Positions 34,180 to 39,099 of a stretch of DNA of 39,099 nucleotides are shown piece after piece. The stretch comes from a marine bacterium B5-7 (GTDB lineage Bacteria > Pseudomonadota > Gammaproteobacteria > Arenicellales > CAJQKF01), in the NCBI GenBank assembly GCA_021604525.1, contig BQJD01000035.1, positions 1 through 39,099 on the forward strand, given 5' to 3'. Position numbers and translations under genes: made by a program. The notes under the pieces are model-generated. The model had not been told where the DNA came from and made no database searches. It was given only the letters and a program-made list of their open reading frames with translations. Each line of letters begins with the position of its first letter. Position 1 is the stretch's first letter.

Positions 34180-35483
34180 GCGACGATCAACGACCGCTTG
34201 CCGACGCCATGCGGCCACGCACATTAGCGGAATTTGTGGGGCAACAACATCTGCTGGCACCGGGTCGATCGCTTAACGCCATGATTGCGAACAAGCATTT
34301 ACAGTCGATGATTTTATGGGGACCCCCGGGTACCGGTAAGACAACTCTGGCACGTATATTAACGGGTGAAACCGGACTCGCCTTCGATTCTTTGTCGGCA
34401 GTTACCGATGGGGTGCGAGAAGTGCGAGCAGTGGTCGAACGTGCCCGTCAACGACAAGATTCGACCGTCTTGTTTGTCGACGAAGTGCACCGATTCAATA
34501 AATCACAGCAGGATGCCTTTTTGCCGCATCTTGAAAGCGGACTGCTGATCCTGATCGGCGCGACCACCGAGAATCCATCATTTGCTTTGAACAATGCACT
34601 GTTATCGAGAGCAAGCGTGCATGTATTGAAGTCGCTCAGCGATGTCGACCTCATGGCAATTGTACAAAGCGCACTGGAAGATCCAGAGCGGGGTCTGGGT
34701 TCACTATCAATCTGTATTGATGACAATGCCAGCGAGGCGCTCATCAAGGCGGCCGATGGTGACGGTCGGCGCGTATTGAATCTGCTTGAATCAGCCGTAA
34801 TGCTTGCGGAAACGAAATCCGGGGAACTCCATTTGGATGTCGCGCTGATTAGTGAAGCGGCTAGCGTATCGGTGCGACGATTTGATAAAGGCGGTGATGT
34901 GTTCTACGACCTGACGTCGGCACTGCACAAATCGATCAGAGGATCTGATCCAAATGCGGCCTTGTACTGGATGGCGCGTCTTGTCGATGGTGGCTGCGAC
35001 CCGGCCTATATTGCCCGCAGATTGATTCGTATTGCCAGTGAAGACATCGGCAATGCCGATCCGCGTGCCCTGACTCTCGCGCTTGACGCCGATGAGGCAT
35101 TCCGACGTTTGGGATCTCCCGAAGGTGAACTGGCCCTTGCCCAGGCAACGGTATATCTCGCAGTAGCCGCGAAAAGTAATGCCGTGTATCGGGCATTCAG
35201 TGATGCCAGTGCCGATACGAAGCGCTTTGGGAGTGCCGAGGTGCCGGATCATCTACGCAACGCGCCCACCCGCCTGGCCGAAAAGATGGGTCATGGCAAG
35301 GGATATCGATATGCCCATGACGAGGAGGAGGGCTATGCTGCGGGCGAGCACTATTTCCCGGACAATATTCCACAACGCCACTATTATCAGCCGGTGGATC
35401 GCGGAATGGAAACGAAGATTCGTGAAAAGCTGGCGCATTTGCGACGGCTCGACAGTCAGACGACTACGCGTCGAAGATCATGA
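34176..35483 (+). CDS. rarA: Replication-associated recombination protein A
   Basis: The 435-residue AAA+ ATPase is related to clamp-loader subunits and RuvB and acts at stalled forks. It has the family opening MRPRTLAEFVGQQHLL, Walker A GPPGTGKT (49-56), Walker B LFVDEVHRF, and ATTENPSFALNNALLSRA with the Arg finger. The C-terminal oligomerisation part includes DPNAALYWMARLVDGGCDP, IASEDIGNADP and the end element YFPDNI. I choose the ATG at 34176 (ATGA overlap) over the open extension to 34104, since MSDDQRPLADAMRP is the expected N-terminus. Confidence 0.96.
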   Translation: MSDDQRPLADAMRPRTLAEFVGQQHLLAPGRSLNAMIANKHLQSMILWGPPGTGKTTLARILTGETGLAFDSLSAVTDGVREVRAVVERARQRQDSTVLFVDEVHRFNKSQQDAFLPHLESGLLILIGATTENPSFALNNALLSRASVHVLKSLSDVDLMAIVQSALEDPERGLGSLSICIDDNASEALIKAADGDGRRVLNLLESAVMLAETKSGELHLDVALISEAASVSVRRFDKGGDVFYDLTSALHKSIRGSDPNAALYWMARLVDGGCDPAYIARRLIRIASEDIGNADPRALTLALDADEAFRRLGSPEGELALAQATVYLAVAAKSNAVYRAFSDASADTKRFGSAEVPDHLRNAPTRLAEKMGHGKGYRYAHDEEEGYAAGEHYFPDNIPQRHYYQPVDRGMETKIREKLAHLRRLDSQTTTRRRS

Positions 35484-36445
35484 CGGTGAGCCGCGTTATT
35501 CTCGATCGTCTCGCCGAGGGCAGATTCGTTTCCGGGCAGAAACTGGCGGATGAACTTAATATTTCCCGTGCTGCGATCCAGCAGCATGTGGCCACACTTA
35601 AACATCGCGGCCTTGATATCCAAAGTGTTCACGGTCGTGGTTATCGTTTGGCGCGGCCCATCGAACCGTTATCAGAATCAGTGATCCGTCAACAGTTTAA
35701 CGAGGGATCAGTAAAGCGGATTAAAGTCCTTGATGTGCTTGATCAGGTAGATAGCACCAACCAGTATTTGCGCTCGGAGCTCGACTCGGGACGCAATATT
35801 GACGCCTGTTTTGCCGAGTATCAGCTTGCCGGTCGCGGCCGACGCGGTCGTACCTGGCTGGCGGCACCATATGGCAGCATTCTGTTCTCCCTGCGTTACG
35901 AGTTGAGCGGTGGACCGGCGGCGAGTTCGGGTCTGAGCCTGGCTGCCGGGGTCGCGGCAGCGCGTGCACTTGAAAAGGCTGGCGTCGACGGTGTTGAACT
36001 CAAATGGCCGAATGACTTAATGCTGGGTGGTGACAAGCTGGGTGGCGTGCTGATTGAATTATCAGGTGAACTTGGCGAGCAATGTACCTGTATTATCGGT
36101 GTTGGCCTTAATTTATACCTGCCAGAGCGGCTGGCGAAGGCCTGTGGTCAAAAAGTGACTTCGCTTGATCAGCATAACGAAGGAACGCTGCAAAGAAATA
36201 ATCTGGCAGCGCTTTTGGTCAACTCCCTGGTCGATATTTTGGCGGAGTTCGATGTGGGCGGGTTTACGCCTTTTCGTGACGAATGGCAACGTCGTGATCT
36301 GTATCGTAATTGTGAAGTTTGTATCAGTCATGGTGAAAAAACCCTGAAGGGTGTAGCCCGCGGAGTCGCAGACGATGGCGCCTTGCTGGTTGAATCCGAT
36401 GGTAGCCGGATACATCGGATTACCACCGGTGAGGTAATGGCGTGA
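35480..36445 (+). CDS. birA: Bifunctional biotin-[acetyl-CoA-carboxylase] ligase / biotin operon repressor
   Basis: BirA attaches biotin to the carboxyl-carrier protein and, in long forms, represses biotin genes. The 321-residue product is the long form. A winged helix is present (about 1-60, LADELNISRAAIQQHVATLK). The ligase core has STNQYL, the biotinyl-AMP loop GRGRRGRTWLA and KWPNDLMLGGDKLGGVLIE. The C-terminal SH3-like domain (about 270-321) is also present. The ATG overlaps the rarA stop, and its own stop overlaps the coaX GTG. birA-coaX is a common gammaproteobacterial pair. Confidence 0.96.
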   Translation: MTVSRVILDRLAEGRFVSGQKLADELNISRAAIQQHVATLKHRGLDIQSVHGRGYRLARPIEPLSESVIRQQFNEGSVKRIKVLDVLDQVDSTNQYLRSELDSGRNIDACFAEYQLAGRGRRGRTWLAAPYGSILFSLRYELSGGPAASSGLSLAAGVAAARALEKAGVDGVELKWPNDLMLGGDKLGGVLIELSGELGEQCTCIIGVGLNLYLPERLAKACGQKVTSLDQHNEGTLQRNNLAALLVNSLVDILAEFDVGGFTPFRDEWQRRDLYRNCEVCISHGEKTLKGVARGVADDGALLVESDGSRIHRITTGEVMA

Positions 36446-37233
36446 TAGACGATTCAACGCGGACCAAACGAATACTACTGGTGGATGCCGGTAATACCCG
36501 GATGAAATGGCGGATCCACGGTGTCGATAACTCGAATGGTCACTGTTTGAATACACGCCTGGTTGACGGTGTACCCGAGGTTTGGAGCGAATGGGACGCG
36601 CCCGACGCAGTCCGGGTTTCCAGGGTCACTGGTACGAAAGGGCGATCATCAGGCGACGACTTCGACCGCTGGGTCCGATCCAAATGGGCAGTTGTGCCAA
36701 CATATGCTAGCGGACAGGACGAGTATCCGGGTGTCGTAAATCGCTACCGTAATCGTGAACAACTGGGAGTCGACCGCTGGCTGGCGGCGATCGCAGCATG
36801 GGCGATCGAGCCCATTACTACCGTGTCGGTTGACTGTGGAACTGCCGTGACCATTGATTTAATTCAGCACACCGAGTCACAGGACGGAGCGGATTGCGGC
36901 ATTTTTCATGGCGGAATCATACTGCCGGGGCTTGACCTGTTACAGTCGGCGGTGACCAGCCGGGTGCCACATCTTGAATATCGCACCTGCGGGTTCAAAG
37001 GATTTTTTGCCGATAACACCGCCGATGCGGTTGGAATGGGTATTCGTGATGCGATTATTGCCCCATTGGATCGATTCATCGAAAATTCCTGCAAATTCAC
37101 CGGCGATGTGCCACGCCTGCGTGTCTGCGGTGGTGACGCACGTTGGCTGCAGGCCAACCGGGAGGGTGACATGATCCTGCATGACAATCTGGTGCTGGAT
37201 GGACTGCAATATCTTTCGGAGTATGACGTTTGA
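36442..37233 (+). CDS. coaX: Type III pantothenate kinase
   Basis: CoaX phosphorylates pantothenate, the first step of coenzyme A synthesis. The 263-residue ASKHA-fold product has the phosphate-1 motif LVDAGNTRMKW, the GVDRWLAAIAAW segment, the VDCGTAVTIDLI strand with the catalytic Asp, and GGIILPGLDLL. The start is GTG 36442, overlapping birA (GTGA). The order birA-coaX-SPOR-tRNA-tuf is conserved in many gammaproteobacteria. Confidence 0.95.
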   Translation: MIDDSTRTKRILLVDAGNTRMKWRIHGVDNSNGHCLNTRLVDGVPEVWSEWDAPDAVRVSRVTGTKGRSSGDDFDRWVRSKWAVVPTYASGQDEYPGVVNRYRNREQLGVDRWLAAIAAWAIEPITTVSVDCGTAVTIDLIQHTESQDGADCGIFHGGIILPGLDLLQSAVTSRVPHLEYRTCGFKGFFADNTADAVGMGIRDAIIAPLDRFIENSCKFTGDVPRLRVCGGDARWLQANREGDMILHDNLVLDGLQYLSEYDV

Positions 37234-37856
37234 AGTGGTTGTTTTTTTCCCTCGTTCTGGTTAACGCCTCGCTGTACTTGTGGGCAACCGGTCACCCTGA
37301 TAGTTCTGTCGATAGCAGTCATATGGCGCAGCGGGCTATCAATGCCCGCAGTATGATCCTGCTGGCTGAGCGTAAAAGTGGTAATACCGCAAGCTCGGTT
37401 TGTATGCGAATCGGGCCGTTTTTAAGTCAATCGACTTTCGCGGACGCGTCCAGAATGCTCGACGAGATGGGTCTGAAGTTCAACAAGACCGCCGTCAGCG
37501 CACGAAAACTGAAAACCTGGCGCGTCTTTATAGAGTCTCCGAAAACTGAAGAATCACTTAAGAAAATTACCGAGACACTTGCATCGTTGGAAATTGATCA
37601 CTATCCCTACGAACAAAACGGTATGACCTACTTGTCCCTCGGACTGTTCTCGCAATCGGGGGATGCGCGGAATTTCACCCGAAAGCTCAAGGATTCGGGG
37701 ATCGAAGCCACCTATGAGCCAAAACTCAGTACACTCGGGCCACTTCGCTGGATTGAAGTGGACAAGGTCCCTGATCGCTACGCCCGCGAGCAACTGGACG
37801 CAGCCGAGTGGGGAGATACCACCGCCCATGTGACCCGATTTCCCTGCCAAACCTGA
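37230..37856 (+). CDS. SPOR domain-containing protein
   Basis: The 208-residue protein starts with a TTG that overlaps the coaX stop (TTGA). It begins with a hydrophobic signal or anchor (LFFSLVLVNASLYLW). A SPOR-like repeat follows from about residue 55: CMRIGPFLSQSTFADASRM and, later, YLSLGLFSQSGDARNFTRKL, the usual 'GxFxxxxxAxxL' pattern. SPOR domains bind denuded septal peptidoglycan. Uncharacterised SPOR proteins after coaX are common. It closes the six-gene overlapping chain. Confidence 0.85.
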   Translation: MKWLFFSLVLVNASLYLWATGHPDSSVDSSHMAQRAINARSMILLAERKSGNTASSVCMRIGPFLSQSTFADASRMLDEMGLKFNKTAVSARKLKTWRVFIESPKTEESLKKITETLASLEIDHYPYEQNGMTYLSLGLFSQSGDARNFTRKLKDSGIEATYEPKLSTLGPLRWIEVDKVPDRYAREQLDAAEWGDTTAHVTRFPCQT

Positions 37857-37905
37857 TTTTTTATCAATCTGATCGCTAATTCGGTTAATTAGACGACATT
37901 ACCGA

Positions 37906-37934
37906 TTGCGATTCGGGCCAACTTTTCTTACAAT
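37906..37934 (+). promoter_or_regulatory. Promoter of the tRNA-tuf operon with GC-rich discriminator
   Basis: TTGCGA (37906-37911), a 17-bp spacer and TACAAT (37929-37934) are followed by CGCGCCCC. A GC-rich discriminator after the -10 box is typical of stable-RNA promoters under stringent (ppGpp/DksA) control. The predicted start is near 37941, about 60 bases before tRNA-Thr. Confidence 0.65.
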
Positions 37935-37953
37935 CGCGCCCCTTTGGTTTACG

Positions 37954-37987
37954 CCCGTCAGGGGAGCCCTGATCGACGGGTGTTTTT
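37954..37987 (+). terminator. Terminator-like hairpin in the tRNA leader
   Basis: CCCGT (37954-37958) pairs with ACGGG (37976-37980), and CAGGG (37959-37963) pairs with CCCTG (37967-37971). The stem is followed by TGTTTTT. It may terminate read-through from the coaX-SPOR chain or act as an attenuator, since it lies downstream of the best tRNA promoter. Confidence 0.5.
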
Positions 37988-37999
37988 CTGCGTGCGTTC

Positions 38000-38371
38000 G
38001 CCCGCATAGCTCAGCTGGCCAGAGCAGCTGATTTGTGAATATTGCACCTCGATTGAGAAATTGGTCGAGTGGAGGTGGCTAAAACGGGGAAACCTGACCG
38101 CGCCCAGGCGCGCTGGCAATCCCGTGCTAGGCTTCATCGGGATCGGGTTGGCTGTTCGCAGCAGGCCCAAACCGGACAAGGCCGAGTGTAGAGACTTTAC
38201 ACCACCCGCCTAAGCGTTCGTAAGTTCGTATGGCGAAGAGAAAGTCCAGACTCCAAACCGGATCTTCAACATCGCCCGGCTATATGTTCGTGCGATGCAG
38301 GGAACGGGCCGTGAAAGCGGTAGCGGGTATGAATCAGCAGGTCGTGGGTTCGAATCCCTCTGCGGGCTCCA
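38000..38371 (+). tRNA. tRNA-Thr (UGU), interrupted by a group I intron
   Basis: The exons are 38000-38036 and 38332-38371 (77 nt with encoded CCA). Acceptor GCCCGCA pairs with TGCGGGC; the D-stem is GCTC/GAGC; the anticodon stem GCTGA (38027-38031) pairs with TCAGC (38334-38338). Joining the exons gives loop TTTGTAA, anticodon TGT. The discriminator is U73, as in tRNA-Thr(GGU) at 38784. The T-arm GTGGG/CCCTC has one U-U mismatch. Position before tRNA-Tyr, tRNA-Gly, tRNA-Thr and tuf matches E. coli thrU. A reading without the intron would suggest anticodon GTG, but then the anticodon stem does not close properly. Confidence 0.93.
38037..38331 (+). ncRNA. Group I (IC3-like) intron in tRNA-Thr(UGU)
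   Basis: This 295-nt element sits between anticodon base U36 and A37. The 5' site follows a U and the intron ends in G (38331), the two invariant group I landmarks. P1 can form from UGU (38034-38036) with guide GCA (38044-38046), placing U36 against G. Other pairings seen: P2 38048-38052/38065-38069; P3 38074-38078/38202-38206; P4 38084-38088/38121-38125; P7 38193-38196/38243-38246; P8 38207-38210/38232-38235. The core strings GGGGAAACCU, GGCAAUCCCGU, GUGUAGAGACU and GAAGAGAAAGUCC match those of cyanobacterial tRNA-Leu and Azoarcus tRNA-Ile introns as I recall them. No homing-endonuclease frame is present. Confidence 0.9.
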
Positions 38372-38435
38372 GAAACTGAAATTGATTAAGGTGTTGGTAA
38401 GGAACGAGAATTCCGCGATTTTGTTATTCAAAGCT

Positions 38436-38520
38436 GGAGGGGTTCCCGAGCGGTCAAAGGGGGCAGACTGTAAATCTGCTGGCTCAGCCTTCGGAGGTTC
38501 GAATCCTCCCCCCTCCACCA
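38436..38520 (+). tRNA. tRNA-Tyr (GUA)
   Basis: An 85-nt class II tRNA with a long variable arm and encoded CCA. Acceptor GGAGGGG pairs with CCCCTCC, discriminator A. The anticodon GTA is at 38470-38472 in loop CTGTAAA. It is the second tRNA of the operon, 64 bases after tRNA-Thr(UGU). Confidence 0.97.
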
Positions 38521-38596
38521 CGGTTACAACACCTTGGCGCGCAAGAGAAACGGGTTTATGTGCGCGCGATCGTAGCTGGGCGTGCCAGTGGCTCGT

Positions 38597-38670
<74 letters not shown>

Positions 38671-38783
38671 GTTTTGATGGGTGAGTTTCAACGGATGCGG
38701 CGGACTTGCGCCATTGAACTGATTGAACGCGCGAAGTGCAGTGGCTGAGAAATCAGCCGGGCGGATAGATTTGCCGCACAAGC

Positions 38784-38859
<76 letters not shown>

Positions 38860-38961
38860 GTGCCATGACGTGAGAGTGAATTCGACACGTCGGATGATAG
38901 CGCCATTGGCGCGAGATGATTTTTTTCGAACTCAAGTGATTTATTAAAGAGGTGTAGAACC

Positions 38962-39099
38962 GTGTCGAAGACGAAATTTGAGCGCTCGAAGCCGCATGTA
39001 AATGTCGGGACGATAGGGCATGTAGATCACGGCAAGACGACGTTAACGGCGGCGATGACACGGGTATTGTCATTGAAGTATGGAGGAGAAGCGAAGGCC
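38962..39099 (+). CDS. tuf: Elongation factor Tu (5' part, cut by window end)
   Basis: Forty-six codons of EF-Tu are visible: [20 protein letters not shown] followed by [12 protein letters not shown], giving the G1 loop GHVDHGKT of the GTPase that brings aminoacyl-tRNA to the ribosome. The GTG start at 38962 has GAGGTG seven bases upstream. It follows tRNA-Thr(GGU) by about 100 bases, as in tufB operons, and the tRNAs and tuf are probably co-transcribed. Confidence 0.97.
   Translation, partial: MSKTKFERSKPHVNVGTIGHVDHGKTTLTAAMTRVLSLKYGGEAKA

Noticed and set aside
38000-38050. Reading the first tRNA as tRNA-His (anticodon GTG)
   Set aside because: TTGTGAA looks like a His loop, but the 3' half then gives no 7-nt loop with correct stem register, G-1 and C73 are absent, and gene order predicts Thr(UGU). 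With the intron at 38037-38331 everything fits Thr.
38037-38331. RNase P RNA, tmRNA or a decayed mobile element as explanation of the insert
   Set aside because: The ordered group I core strings, terminal G and guide pairing explain it better; no resume ORF, RNase P core or transposase trace is seen.

Overview
The window looks like a chromosomal segment of a gammaproteobacterium of moderate GC content. The main evidence is the right end: rarA, birA, coaX and a SPOR-domain gene lead into the tRNA order Thr(UGU)-Tyr(GUA)-Gly(UCC)-Thr(GGU) and then the start of tuf, the layout known from E. coli (thrU-tyrU-glyT-thrT-tufB) and relatives.

Left end (1-2115): a low-GC accessory stretch. It holds a 31-codon hydrophobic mini-gene, a DUF5343-family gene with a near-consensus sigma70 promoter, and two unrecognised open frames that share one reading frame and are separated by a single TGA. 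Region 2116-6956 is an aromatic-acid cluster that matches the phthalate 4,5-dioxygenase route step by step: oxygenase, reductase, dihydrodiol dehydrogenase and 4,5-dihydroxyphthalate decarboxylase. The oxygenase gene is divergent from the rest, and each of the two facing promoters carries a copy of the palindrome TTAGATATCTAA. It is followed by an EamA permease, nadC, and a leftward operon of RDD, EamA and MFS membrane proteins. A short amidase remnant, an RsgA-type GTPase and a secreted protein of apparent sulfite-oxidase fold come next.

The centre (14103-22324) is a Bat-type aerotolerance operon (moxR, DUF58, DUF4381, VWA, VWA-TPR, BatD), interrupted by an oppositely oriented Tat-exported dienelactone hydrolase. 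From 22937 to 26972 there is a block of different character: galE, a 52-codon unknown gene, a GT4 glycosyltransferase, a possibly frameshifted small frame, and a GlpD-like FAD oxidoreductase. It lies next to tRNA-Arg(CCU). Then come a large membrane-anchored M23 peptidase, a gamma-glutamyltransferase-family protein, a 2-hydroxyacid dehydrogenase and a chain of six genes that overlap their neighbours by four bases.

The most notable object is at 38000-38371. The tRNA-Thr(UGU) gene is split after anticodon base U36 by a 295-nt insertion (38037-38331). The insertion has the conserved core, guide sequence and terminal G of a group I (IC3-like) self-splicing intron. It has no open reading frame for a homing enzyme. 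If it splices, the cell's tRNA-Thr(UGU) from this locus, encoded just upstream of EF-Tu, depends on a ribozyme.
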